A stretch of 13,880 nucleotides of DNA from assembly GCA_029861795.1 (NCBI GenBank), contig JAOTYS010000077.1:1-13880 (forward strand), in the 5' to 3' direction. Shown one piece after another: positions 1 through 6,943 of this stretch (positions are counted from its first letter, which is position 1; each line of letters opens with the position of its first letter). The position numbers and the translations under genes were made by a program. Source of the stretch: Gammaproteobacteria bacterium. Its GTDB lineage: Bacteria; Pseudomonadota; Gammaproteobacteria; Arenicellales; JAOTYS01. Under the pieces are notes generated by a model. The model was not told where the DNA came from. It searched no databases and worked only from the letters and a program-made list of their open reading frames with translations.

Positions 1-2
1 AA

Positions 3-1265
3 GTGACCAATCTTCGTGCTTGCCTATTAAGGACGCTGTCTGAAGTGTTTGATCCGGTCTGGGTTCTTGTATTGTTATTGCCTGTGGCGGTGTTGTCAGG
101 TTGGTATGCGGGTCGACGCGATGCAATCAAGAGGACGTCACAATCCTATGATTTGCCATCGGCATACTTTAAGGGTTTGAACTTTCTTCTCAACGAGCAG
201 CCGGACAAGGCAATAGAGGTGTTTATCAAGGTTCTCGAGGTCGATATTGAAACCGTAGAAATGCATTTGGCTTTAGGGAATCTATTTCGTCGACGCGGAG
301 AAATCGAGAGGGCGACACGAATTCATCAAAACCTAATCGCTAGACCGAATTTGGAAAAGCAACAACGATTGCAGGCGCTATTTGAGTTAGGTCACGATTA
401 TCTCAAGGCCGGACTGCTTGATCGGGCTGAAAACCTGTTTCAGGAACTGGCGGAGTCCAGTCAGCACGGAGAGCAGGCATTGACCCATTTGGTTCAAATC
501 TACGAACAAGAGAAGGAATGGGATAACGCGATCTCAACGGCGCAAAAGTTGTCTAGGGTATCAGGGCGGGATATGTCTGGTGTGATTGCACAATACTTCT
601 GTCAGCTTGCAGATGCGGCAATCACAGAAGGAAACCACATTGCGGCCCGTACTCACATTGATCGGGCGCTTTCCAGCGACGAAGCATGTGTGCGCGCAAC
701 CATCCAACTAGGAAAATTGGAGGTTTTGAAAAACGACCATCAACAGGCTATTCAAACATGGAGACGAGTAGAGGATCAAGGTCCAGTATATTTGGGAGAA
801 GTGGTGGAGCTTATCGCGGAGAGTTATCGTACTTTAGGAGACGAACAGGGACTGAGGCGATACTTATTGTCCGTGCTCGATAAGCATGGTGGGGTCAAAT
901 CCATGCTCACCTTAGTGGATACCATCGAACGCCAAGACGGAAGGGGGGGTGCAGAAGAGTTCCTCGTAAAGTGGGTTCGTACCCATCCCTCCATACAGGG
1001 ATTATATCGGTTGATCGAACTCAAGATGGATCGAGCCGAAGAGCCAGTTAACAGTGACTTGGGCATCCTACAGGTATTGATCGGAAGTATTTTAGAGCGA
1101 GAACAGGGATATGAATGCCATCAATGTGGCTACAAGGCGAAGGCACAGCATTGGCAGTGCCCGGGATGTAAGGGCTGGACTACCATCGAACCGACTGCCG
1201 TCAGCGAAATACCGGATCTAGAGGAACTCTCAAACGGTAAGAGACAGGCTGTTTTGAGTGCTTAA
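3..1265 (+). CDS. lapB: LapB (YciM): TPR/rubredoxin-like lipopolysaccharide assembly regulator
   Basis: An inner-membrane protein that, in E. coli, works with FtsH to control LpxC turnover and so balances LPS synthesis. Seen here: one N-terminal membrane segment (about residues 18-36, ending GWYAGRR as in the family), a long TPR-like helical region on the cytoplasmic side, and a C-terminal zinc-binding knuckle with Cys372, Cys375, Cys386 and Cys389 (CHQCG...CPGCKGW). Two starts are possible. GTG at 3 overlaps a TGA at 4-6 (GTGA coupling) but gives about 14 more residues than E. coli LapB before the membrane segment. GTG at 45 follows TAAGGA and gives 406 residues, closer to the usual ~390, and another frame closes at TGA 41-43 just before it. 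I slightly prefer 45 on protein homology. The upstream gene (probably lapA by family context) lies outside the window. Confidence 0.93.
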   Translation: MTNLRACLLRTLSEVFDPVWVLVLLLPVAVLSGWYAGRRDAIKRTSQSYDLPSAYFKGLNFLLNEQPDKAIEVFIKVLEVDIETVEMHLALGNLFRRRGEIERATRIHQNLIARPNLEKQQRLQALFELGHDYLKAGLLDRAENLFQELAESSQHGEQALTHLVQIYEQEKEWDNAISTAQKLSRVSGRDMSGVIAQYFCQLADAAITEGNHIAARTHIDRALSSDEACVRATIQLGKLEVLKNDHQQAIQTWRRVEDQGPVYLGEVVELIAESYRTLGDEQGLRRYLLSVLDKHGGVKSMLTLVDTIERQDGRGGAEEFLVKWVRTHPSIQGLYRLIELKMDRAEEPVNSDLGILQVLIGSILEREQGYECHQCGYKAKAQHWQCPGCKGWTTIEPTAVSEIPDLEELSNGKRQAVLSA

Positions 1266-1335
1266 GTGGATCGGTCTTAAACCAGTTCCATTAGTCAAAA
1301 ATTTGTTAACGTACAGCATTAAGGAAAGAGAAGGG

Positions 1336-1351
1336 TGTGATTTTTCTCACT
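1336..1351. promoter_or_regulatory. CRP/Vfr-like inverted repeat upstream of the comEA-like gene
   Basis: TGTGA-N6-TCACT matches the CRP consensus half-sites TGTGA-N6-TCACA at 9 of 10 positions. Its centre is about 88 bp before the start site expected from the promoter at 1398-1425, a distance at which class I CRP sites can act. The match is by eye only, and no CRP gene is in the window. Confidence 0.4.
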
Positions 1352-1357
1352 TAATCG

Positions 1358-1374
1358 TCCTATACTCTATAGGA
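1358..1374. promoter_or_regulatory. Perfect 7-bp inverted repeat containing a -10-like TATACT
   Basis: TCCTATA and TATAGGA are exact reverse complements separated by CTC. The left arm runs into TATACT (1361-1366), so this could be an operator over an alternative promoter for the comEA-like gene, without a clear -35. It is adjacent to the CRP-like dyad. The function is inferred. Confidence 0.35.
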
Positions 1375-1397
1375 TGGTAGTTGTTTCATCGTAGGTA

Positions 1398-1425
1398 TTG
1401 ACAACTGGTAGAGTTGCAGTAAGAT
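1398..1425 (+). promoter_or_regulatory. Sigma70-type promoter for the comEA-like gene
   Basis: A perfect -35 TTGACA (1398-1403), a 16-bp spacer, and TAAGAT (1420-1425, 4/6 of TATAAT). It predicts a start near 1432 and a leader of about 55 nt that contains a small CGCAT/ATGCG hairpin (1434-1449) before a strong GGAGGT ribosome site (1473-1478), 8 nt from the ATG. Confidence 0.5.
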
Positions 1426-1486
1426 TGTCGTGTCGCATCGGTTCATGCGGCTTAATACTTAAACGGAAACATGGAGGTAATTCAGG

Positions 1487-1774
1487 ATGAAACTCACTAG
1501 AACCATTCTTGCTTCAATTTTTTTTGCTGTCTTTTCATTTACCACCTACGCCGAGCCCGTTGATATCAATTCAGCGGATGCAGAGGCGTTAGCCGAAGCT
1601 ATCAAAGGTGTGGGGCCCAAAACCGCTGCCGCTATCGTCGGCTATCGGGATCAACATGGTCCATTCCAATCCGTTGATGAGCTCCAAGATATTAAAGGTA
1701 TTGGACCGAAGGTTGTGGAAAGTAACCGGGAGAATATGAAGGTTAGTGGTGCTAAGACGGCCGACACAAACTAG
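1487..1774 (+). CDS. Small secreted helix-hairpin-helix protein, ComEA family
   Basis: 95 residues. A clear Sec signal peptide (about residues 1-22: basic start, hydrophobic core, cleavage after TYA) is followed by a ComEA-type double helix-hairpin-helix domain: DINSADAEAL at 26-35, then hairpins GVGPKTAAAI (41-50) and GIGPKVV (71-77). Family knowledge: these domains bind DNA without sequence preference. In competent bacteria periplasmic ComEA pulls in incoming DNA, but many proteobacteria carry this short form without proven competence. It is a single-gene unit: its own promoter and strong Shine-Dalgarno upstream, an intrinsic terminator 26 bp after the stop. The family assignment is firm. 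A role in DNA uptake cannot be shown from this window, which holds no other competence gene. Confidence 0.88.
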   Translation: MKLTRTILASIFFAVFSFTTYAEPVDINSADAEALAEAIKGVGPKTAAAIVGYRDQHGPFQSVDELQDIKGIGPKVVESNRENMKVSGAKTADTN

Positions 1775-1799
1775 TCTACAGTCTATTCTTTGGTAGTTT

Positions 1800-1830
1800 A
1801 AGAGGGTGCCTAGCAGCACCCTCTTTTTTT
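1800..1830 (+). terminator. Intrinsic terminator after the comEA-like gene
   Basis: A 10-bp perfect stem, AAGAGGGTGC (1800-1809) with GCACCCTCTT (1816-1825), a 6-nt loop and an uninterrupted T tract to 1830. This is a textbook Rho-independent terminator and separates the comEA-like unit from the ugd operon. Between it and the promoter at 2002 I see no gene or clear motif. Confidence 0.92.
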
Positions 1831-2001
1831 CATCTGCTACATTGAATGAGGATGTCGTGGCGGCCGGGCATGGTCGTATGCGTCGAGAGATCATTGCTGT
1901 GCACAGGTTAACTTAAGGGGCTTGACGCTCAAACGAGTGATCAGTGGTCCCAGTCGGGTACAAAGAGATATCGATCTAAATTCTTGTTGGAAGGACAACG
2001 G

Positions 2002-2029
2002 TCGACATTGGAGAGAAAAAAAGGATAAT
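2002..2029 (+). promoter_or_regulatory. Probable sigma70 promoter of the ugd-hldE-hldD-rfaH operon
   Basis: TCGACA (2002-2007, 5/6 of TTGACA), a 16-bp spacer and GATAAT (2024-2029, 5/6 of TATAAT) lie 58 bp before ugd. The predicted start is near 2036. It is the best promoter match in the interval after the terminator at 1800-1830. Confidence 0.55.
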
Positions 2030-2045
2030 ACGTAAACTTTTAAAA

Positions 2046-2066
2046 TAGACGATTCGTCTAATTTTT
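2046..2066 (+). promoter_or_regulatory. Hairpin plus T tract in the ugd leader (attenuator-like)
   Basis: TAGACG (2046-2051) pairs with CGTCTA (2055-2060) across a 3-nt loop and is followed by AATTTTT, between the predicted promoter and the ugd start. The stem is short and only half GC, so it may be a weak terminator, an RNA pause or simply a dyad. Confidence 0.35.
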
Positions 2067-2086
2067 CAGAATATGGTGGCGCTTGG

Positions 2087-3406
2087 ATGAAAGTAACGAT
2101 AATTGGAACTGGATATGTAGGATTAGTAACAGGGGCCTGTCTGGCGGAAGTAGGGAATCAAGTCTTGTGTGTAGACAACGATGTCAGGAAGGTCGAATTA
2201 CTACAAGGGGGAGGGGTCCCCATATATGAGCCCGGCCTGGAACCTCTGGTCAAGGACAATCTTGCATCAGGTCGCCTGGAGTTCACATCCGATATTGCTG
2301 AAGGTGTTCTTCATGGGGAGATACTTATCATCGCAGTGGGGACTCCTCCGGACGAAGATGGTTCTGCAGATTTGCAGCACCTTCTTGCGGTCGCCAGCGA
2401 TATCGGTAAGTACATTGGGGAGTTTCGATTAATCGTGACCAAATCCACAGTTCCAGTTGGCACGGCAGACAAGGTTCGGAGCTGCGTGAGCTCCGAACTT
2501 GCGCAGCGTGGGGTCACAATTCCTTTCGATGCAGTGTCGAATCCCGAATTTCTAAAGGAGGGGGCGGCGGTAGAGGATTTCATGAAACCGGACAGGATTA
2601 TCGTCGGAGCAAGCAGCGAGCGATCAATCGAGCTAATGCGTTCGTTGTATGCACCGTTCAACCGGAATCGTGAACGCGTGATTGTTATGGATATTCGGTC
2701 GGCCGAGTTGACGAAGTATGCAGCTAACGCGATGCTCGCAACCAAGATCTCTTTTATGAACGATATGGCTAACCTTGCCGAACGTGTGGGTGCGGACATT
2801 GAGGCCGTGCGTCAAGGAATCGGTGCGGACCCTCGAATTGGTTATGAGTTTATCTATCCCGGGTGTGGATACGGTGGATCTTGTTTCCCCAAGGATGTAC
2901 AGGCGCTAATAAAAACAGCGGGCAACGCAGGTTACGATGTAAAGATCCTGAAGTCGGTCGAAGAGGTCAACCTGGCTCAGAAGCACGTACCTGTGCATAA
3001 GGTAGTGGATAAATTTGGAGATGACTTGTCAGATCGGCTTTTTGCGGTCTGGGGCCTTGCGTTCAAGCCGGATACTGATGACATGCGTGAGGCTCCTAGC
3101 CGTATTGTCATGGAGGAGTTGTGGCGGCGTGGCGCGCGGGTAGCGGCATACGATCCAGTGGCTGAATCCGAAGCACAGCGCATTTATGGATCCAGGGCGG
3201 ATTTAACGCTGCATACTGATCCCTATAACGCGTTGGAGGGCGCCGATGCGCTGATCGTTCTTACTGAATGGAAAATATTTAGGAGTCCAGATTTTCCTGA
3301 GATGGCGCGCCGTATGAAGTCGAATGTGATATTCGACGGGCGCAATATATTTGATCCAAGTACTGTCAAATCGGAGGGCTTTGAGTACTACGGGATTGGA
3401 CGTTGA
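2087..3406 (+). CDS. ugd: UDP-glucose 6-dehydrogenase
   Basis: Oxidises UDP-glucose twice with NAD+ to UDP-glucuronate, a precursor for acidic surface glycans. 439 residues, the usual size. N-terminal Rossmann motif [10 protein letters not shown] (7-16), TKSTVPVGT (118-126), NPEFLKEG (152-159), the structural Lys in [11 protein letters not shown] (K210), and the catalytic cysteine C266 in [10 protein letters not shown] (261-270). The C-terminal UDP-binding domain includes [19 protein letters not shown] is preceded only by a weak GGTGG. It is the first gene of an operon: its stop TGA overlaps the TTG start of the heptose kinase. The downstream epimerase at 8253 would use its product. UDP-GlcNAc/ManNAc dehydrogenases share the fold, but the active-site wording here is that of Ugd. 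Confidence 0.95.
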   Translation: MKVTIIGTGYVGLVTGACLAEVGNQVLCVDNDVRKVELLQGGGVPIYEPGLEPLVKDNLASGRLEFTSDIAEGVLHGEILIIAVGTPPDEDGSADLQHLLAVASDIGKYIGEFRLIVTKSTVPVGTADKVRSCVSSELAQRGVTIPFDAVSNPEFLKEGAAVEDFMKPDRIIVGASSERSIELMRSLYAPFNRNRERVIVMDIRSAELTKYAANAMLATKISFMNDMANLAERVGADIEAVRQGIGADPRIGYEFIYPGCGYGGSCFPKDVQALIKTAGNAGYDVKILKSVEEVNLAQKHVPVHKVVDKFGDDLSDRLFAVWGLAFKPDTDDMREAPSRIVMEELWRRGARVAAYDPVAESEAQRIYGSRADLTLHTDPYNALEGADALIVLTEWKIFRSPDFPEMARRMKSNVIFDGRNIFDPSTVKSEGFEYYGIGR

Positions 3407-4368
3407 CCACGCTAATCTCTGCGGTCGAGCAACTGCGCGGCACACGCGTACTTGTGGTTGGCGACGTTATGCTAGACCGCTACTGGTTTGGCGGCGTTGA
3501 TCGGATTTCTCCAGAAGCACCCGTGCCCGTTATCGGGATAACAGATACTGAAGAAAGACCCGGAGGTGCGGCAAACGTCGCGACGAATGTCGCCGCTTTA
3601 GGCGCTAAATGTACGCTTCTATCTGTGATCGGCGACGATGAGGCAGGCACGCACCTCACTGATTTATTGTCGCATTCAGATATTGCGGCGAGCCTACATC
3701 GAGATTTTGCCTCGGCGACTACAGTCAAGCTGCGAATTATTTCGCGTAATCAACAGCTGTTGCGTGCTGATTTTGAACAAACTCCAGGGTATGAGGTTCT
3801 CTCACGTTGCATGGATGACATTAGGGTAAAGCTTAGAGATACAGATGTCTTAATCATCTCGGACTACGGTAAAGGTGGATTGGTTCATATCGCCGATATG
3901 ATTCATCGTGCCAGAGAGGTTGATATACCAGTGATGGTCGATCCAAAGGGTAAGGATTTTTCCAGGTATCGTGGGGCCACTTTCATTACACCTAATCGAC
4001 GCGAGTTTGAGGATGCGTTTGGACCTTGTGTCGACGAGGCCGCGCTTTTCGCTCGAGCTAAATCCACAATAGCGGAACTCGGGGTCGAAAAGCTCCTTAT
4101 CACGCAAAGCGATAAAGGAATGACGTTATTTCGACAAGACGGGAGCTCTGTTCATAAGTCGGCTAGGGCAAGGGAGGTGTATGACGTAAGCGGTGCGGGA
4201 GACACAGTCATTGCTGTAATGGCAACAGCGTTCGGATCCGGGCTCCCAGACGAATCCGCGATGGAGCTTGCTAATGTGGCTGCGGGGATCGTCGTTGGCC
4301 GGTTGGGTACGGCGGCAGCCACGAAAGAGGAGATCAGCGGCGTGTTGTTGGCCGATACTGTGGACTGA
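3403..4368 (+). CDS. hldE: D-glycero-beta-D-manno-heptose-7-phosphate kinase (kinase-only HldE, RfaE domain I)
   Basis: Phosphorylates D-beta-D-heptose 7-phosphate to the 1,7-bisphosphate in the ADP-heptose pathway for LPS inner core. A PfkB/ribokinase-fold protein: family signature [10 protein letters not shown] (53-62), DYGKGGL (154-160), [12 protein letters not shown] (206-217), and the catalytic anion-hole motif [11 protein letters not shown] with D267. It is 321 residues long, whereas the bifunctional enterobacterial HldE is about 477; the C-terminal cytidylyltransferase domain is absent, so a separate HldC (RfaE2) is needed elsewhere. The start is TTG in TTGA, overlapping the ugd stop by 4 nt, which suggests coupled translation. 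There is an 89-bp gap to hldD with no feature I recognise beyond a small GAAGC/GCTTC hairpin. rfaE1 and hldA are alternative gene names. Confidence 0.92.
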   Translation: MTTLISAVEQLRGTRVLVVGDVMLDRYWFGGVDRISPEAPVPVIGITDTEERPGGAANVATNVAALGAKCTLLSVIGDDEAGTHLTDLLSHSDIAASLHRDFASATTVKLRIISRNQQLLRADFEQTPGYEVLSRCMDDIRVKLRDTDVLIISDYGKGGLVHIADMIHRAREVDIPVMVDPKGKDFSRYRGATFITPNRREFEDAFGPCVDEAALFARAKSTIAELGVEKLLITQSDKGMTLFRQDGSSVHKSARAREVYDVSGAGDTVIAVMATAFGSGLPDESAMELANVAAGIVVGRLGTAAATKEEISGVLLADTVD

Positions 4369-4457
4369 TGAGGTCATGTCAATGGAATGGAGATGCCGGT
4401 TGTGGTTCGGTGTCGCAACAGAAGCGCTAGTAATGCTTCGAGCCTGCGGATAATTTC

Positions 4458-5468
4458 ATGATTGTGGTTACAGGTGGCGCTGGGTTTATCGGGGCAAACC
4501 TAGTAAGGAAACTAAACGATCGCGGGTTCATAGATATCGTTGTAGTGGATAATCTCGAGCATTCCGACAAGTTTCGTAATCTCTCCGATTGCCAAATCCG
4601 GGACTATATGGATAAGAACGAATTTCGAGATAAGGTGCGCAGCTTCCACCAATTCCATGACATCGAAGTCATATTTCACCAAGGTGCTTGCTCCGATACT
4701 ATGGAATCCAATGGCCGTTATATGTTGGATAACAACTTTACCTATTCAAAGGAGCTTTTCGAGTATTGTCGCCACACCGGGGTTCGGTTCATTTATGCGT
4801 CCTCCGCCGCCGTCTACGGAGTAGGACAGAAATTTAGAGAAGTGCCAGGCTGTGAAGCACCAGTGAACATTTATGCGTATTCGAAACTCTTGTTCGATCA
4901 GTATGTGCGTCTAAATCTCCCCGATGTAAAAAGTCAGGTTGTGGGATTGAGATACTTTAATGTGTATGGTGAGCGCGAGCAGCATAAGGGTCGGATGGCT
5001 TCGGTGATCTATCACTTCTACAGGGAATTCGTGACCAGAGGTGTTGTCTCTTTATTCGAGGGAAGCGGTGGATATGACGACGGAGAGCAACAGCGTGATT
5101 TTGTGTTTGTTGAGGATGTTGCAAAGGTTAACCTGTATTTTCTGGACCAACCTGAACGCAGTGGAATATATAACGTTGGTACGGGAGTTGCTCAGAGTTT
5201 CAACGACATTGCTGTCGCCGTAATCAAGGGTGTGCGCAAATATCGAGGTGACACCAATTTATCCCTAGCCGAGCTTATCTCCGAAGGTATGATCGAATAC
5301 GTTCCGTTTCCGCCGAACTTGTTGGACAAATATCAGAGTTATACTCAAGCAGATACTAGTGAACTCAAACGGGCTGGATACATAGATACAATGTCTAGCG
5401 CGGCACAGGGCGTAGCGCGCTATATAGATTGTCTTTGGCACAGCGAATCTACTGGTTCGAAGAACTAA
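4458..5468 (+). CDS. hldD: ADP-L-glycero-D-manno-heptose 6-epimerase
   Basis: Catalyses the last step of the heptose pathway, ADP-D-glycero-D-manno-heptose to the L-glycero form used by LPS core heptosyltransferases. 336 residues, an extended SDR: nucleotide-binding GGAGFIG (6-12), the HldD hallmark HQGACSDTME near residues 74-83, ASSAAVYG with S116, and the catalytic pair Y139/K143 in YAYSK, matching E. coli Y140/K144. NVYGEREQHKGRMAS and the DGEQQRDFVFVEDV stretch are also typical of HldD rather than of other epimerases. The ribosome site before the ATG is poor. It lies 19 bp ahead of rfaH, probably on the same transcript. Confidence 0.96.
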   Translation: MIVVTGGAGFIGANLVRKLNDRGFIDIVVVDNLEHSDKFRNLSDCQIRDYMDKNEFRDKVRSFHQFHDIEVIFHQGACSDTMESNGRYMLDNNFTYSKELFEYCRHTGVRFIYASSAAVYGVGQKFREVPGCEAPVNIYAYSKLLFDQYVRLNLPDVKSQVVGLRYFNVYGEREQHKGRMASVIYHFYREFVTRGVVSLFEGSGGYDDGEQQRDFVFVEDVAKVNLYFLDQPERSGIYNVGTGVAQSFNDIAVAVIKGVRKYRGDTNLSLAELISEGMIEYVPFPPNLLDKYQSYTQADTSELKRAGYIDTMSSAAQGVARYIDCLWHSESTGSKN

Positions 5469-5487
5469 AGCCCATGGTTGCAAAACT

Positions 5488-5985
5488 ATGAGAAAGTGGT
5501 ATCTGGTTTATTCTCGACCACGTCAAGAGCGCATAGCCATGGAGAACCTTGAGCGCCAGGGCTATGAAAGCTACCTACCCCTGATTAAGCGTCACCGCCG
5601 ACGTCAGGGCCGACGAGTTGTGCAAGTCGAGCCTATGTTTCCTCGATACCTGTTCATATGTCTTGATACGCAGACCGATAATTGGGCGCCGATCAGGTCC
5701 ACGAGAGGGGTGAATAGACTGGTACGGTTTGGCTTAGATCCGGCGGTGGTCCCGATGGACCTGCTAGAGATTTTGAAAGCCAGGGAGAACGAGGAGGGCG
5801 TACAGAATGTTTCGCCGGTGGACTTTAGACATGGTGATCGGGTGCGGATTAGCGAGGGGCCTTTAATGGGATATGAGGGCATTTTCCTGGCAAAATCTAG
5901 CCAAGAGCGGGTCACCATCTTGTTAAATGTCGTCAATAAACAGATGCGAATTAAGGCGAATCCCGCGCAGCTCGAAACTGCCTAG
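5488..5985 (+). CDS. rfaH: Transcription antitermination protein RfaH
   Basis: A NusG paralogue that binds RNA polymerase paused at ops elements, suppresses Rho-dependent termination in long envelope operons and, in E. coli, recruits ribosomes through its C-terminal domain. 165 residues (E. coli 162). N-terminal NGN domain about 1-100 with WYLVYSRPRQE, PMFPRYLFICL and STRGVNRLVRFG (71-82, close to the E. coli TRGVSHFVRFG). KOW-type C-terminal domain about 113-160 with GDRVRISEGPLMGYEG and ILLNVVNKQ, the part that switches fold in RfaH. These features favour RfaH over housekeeping NusG. An exact ops sequence lies at 6879-6890, so the likely target operon is immediately downstream. No clear Shine-Dalgarno precedes the ATG, and I see no terminator after the gene. 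Confidence 0.94.
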   Translation: MRKWYLVYSRPRQERIAMENLERQGYESYLPLIKRHRRRQGRRVVQVEPMFPRYLFICLDTQTDNWAPIRSTRGVNRLVRFGLDPAVVPMDLLEILKARENEEGVQNVSPVDFRHGDRVRISEGPLMGYEGIFLAKSSQERVTILLNVVNKQMRIKANPAQLETA

Positions 5986-6070
5986 CTCTGTAAGCGTATA
6001 TACCGCAAGCTTGTGGGGTGGTACGGCTTGCAGCAAAGTCTCCGTGGGCCGAGGTATTTACAAAGTTCGT

Positions 6071-6131
6071 TTAACTTACGGCTGTAACTCGTTTAAAACA
6101 TTAGCTTAACTGGATGAGAACCAGCTTGACT
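6071..6131 (+). repeat. Irregular TTAACT-like direct repeats upstream of the regulator gene
   Basis: TTAACT (6071), GTAACT (6084), TTAACT (6106) and TTGACT (6126) recur in the same orientation with offsets of 13, 22 and 20 bp. The last is also the candidate -35. They could be activator or response-regulator sites, but such short AT-rich words recur by chance. Confidence 0.25.
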
Positions 6132-6152
6132 TAATGGTTTGGCTCGTATAGT
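6126..6152 (+). promoter_or_regulatory. Candidate promoter of the winged-helix regulator gene
   Basis: TTGACT (6126-6131) and TATAGT (6147-6152) each match the consensus at 5/6, but the spacer is only 15 bp. The expected start falls at about 6159-6162, on or just before the GTG start codon at 6162, and there is no Shine-Dalgarno. The message may therefore be leaderless. Confidence 0.45.
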
Positions 6153-6170
6153 GTTCACACCGTGAACACT
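6150..6170. promoter_or_regulatory. Perfect 9+9 bp inverted repeat over the regulator start (likely autoregulatory operator)
   Basis: AGTGTTCAC (6150-6158) and GTGAACACT (6162-6170) are exact reverse complements separated by ACC. The left arm overlaps the -10 candidate, and the right arm begins with the GTG start codon of the regulator. Size, symmetry and position are those expected of an operator for a dimeric winged-helix protein. The same sequence could also fold as a hairpin hiding the start codon in RNA. Confidence 0.65.
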
Positions 6171-6812
6171 GATAGTTCTAAAGAAGATCGAATCACCCTC
6201 GAACTTCTTGACGCAATTGACCAACGCAGTGACGTTAGCCAACGACACTTAGCAAGGCAAATGGGGGTGGCCCTAGGACTTGCAAATTCTTATCTCAAGC
6301 GGTGCGTGCGCAAAGGCTTTGTAAAGATCAGTGAGGCCCCTGCGAACCGCTATGCCTACTACTTGACTCCCAAGGGTTTCGCCGAAAAATCTCGACTGAC
6401 CGCTCGTTATCTGTCGACCTCCTTAGCGTTTTACCGACAAGCTGGAAGATCATGTGATCGGATATTCGAGGCTTGCGTTCAGAAGGGCGTGAAGGAAGTG
6501 TTGTTATGTGGCCTTTCGGACCTCGCTGAAATCGCGCTGCTGCGTGCAATGGAGTCAAAGGTGGAGGTTGTCGGGTTATATGATCCGCGTCAGACGCAAA
6601 AGAAATTTTTCTCAAAAGTTATATGGAGCGAACTTGAACAAGTGAACGGATATGAGGCTTTCATGATTACGGAGTTGAGCGAGCCCGTCGCCATGTATGA
6701 GCGGCTCTCTGAGACGATCAGCCCTGACAGGTTGTTAGTACCCGATGTATTGAGATTGGGTGGTGAGTTGTCCACCCGTCACAAAGTGGCTCTCGAACAG
6801 AAGCTAGATTAG
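6162..6812 (+). CDS. Winged-helix (EPS-associated MarR-like) regulator with Rossmann-like C-terminal region
   Basis: 216 residues. Residues about 8-85 form a winged helix: SQRHLARQMGVALGLANSYL is the HTH, followed by KGFVKI and YAYYLTPKGFAEKSRLTARYL, wording I recognise from the EPS-associated MarR-type regulators beside exopolysaccharide loci. Residues about 110-165 look like a Rossmann beta-alpha-beta unit: KEVLLCGLSDLAEIALL, then VEVVGLYDP ending the second strand with an acidic residue. This resembles NAD- or nucleotide-binding folds, although the loop is GLSDLAE and not GxGxxG. Inference: a repressor or activator that senses a small ligand, possibly a nucleotide sugar or NAD(H). GTG is chosen because no other start lies near the N-terminal end of the HTH domain; it sits inside a perfect dyad. 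It is encoded between rfaH and the ops site, so the polysaccharide operon is the likely target. Ligand and sign of control are unknown. Confidence 0.8.
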   Translation: MNTDSSKEDRITLELLDAIDQRSDVSQRHLARQMGVALGLANSYLKRCVRKGFVKISEAPANRYAYYLTPKGFAEKSRLTARYLSTSLAFYRQAGRSCDRIFEACVQKGVKEVLLCGLSDLAEIALLRAMESKVEVVGLYDPRQTQKKFFSKVIWSELEQVNGYEAFMITELSEPVAMYERLSETISPDRLLVPDVLRLGGELSTRHKVALEQKLD

Positions 6813-6878
6813 TGCAGTAACAGCGACCGGAGCGGTCTTGTGATGAGCTGAGCTGTGCGGAACTTGAGTGTTCTGCAT

Positions 6879-6890
6879 GGCGGTAGCGTG
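6879..6890 (+). promoter_or_regulatory. ops element (RfaH recruitment site)
   Basis: GGCGGTAGCGTG is identical to the E. coli ops sequence, including the invariant GGTAG core. It lies in the 131-bp gap after the regulator and 53 nt before the TviB-like gene. ops acts in the non-template strand of a paused elongation complex to recruit RfaH, which is encoded at 5488-5985. The remaining JUMPstart sequence upstream is only loosely similar. I see no convincing separate promoter in this gap, so transcription may come from the regulator promoter. Confidence 0.9.
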
Positions 6891-6943
6891 CCCAAACGAA
6901 ACGACGTCATCATCGCCGGAAAAAAGCAAATAGGGTTGATACC

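Noticed and set aside
1..43. Possible 3' end of an upstream gene (lapA), closing at TGA 4-6 or TGA 41-43
   Set aside because: Both readings are too short to recognise as LapA, so it is mentioned only in choosing the lapB start.
2311..2799. Long minus-strand open frame opposite ugd
   Set aside because: It is antisense to a well-conserved enzyme, has no recognisable domain, and is explained by codon pattern.
4369..4457. Possible small gene or remnant between hldE and hldD
   Set aside because: Translations show no recognisable motif, and the one overlapping frame is a shadow of the hldE end.
6005..6031. GCAAGC/GCTTGC inverted repeat after rfaH as a terminator
   Set aside because: The loop is 15 nt and no T tract follows.
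6825..6837. GACCG-GAG-CGGTC hairpin after the winged-helix gene as a terminator
   Set aside because: It is followed by TTGTGATG and not a T run, and a terminator here would cut off the ops-led operon if transcription comes from upstream.
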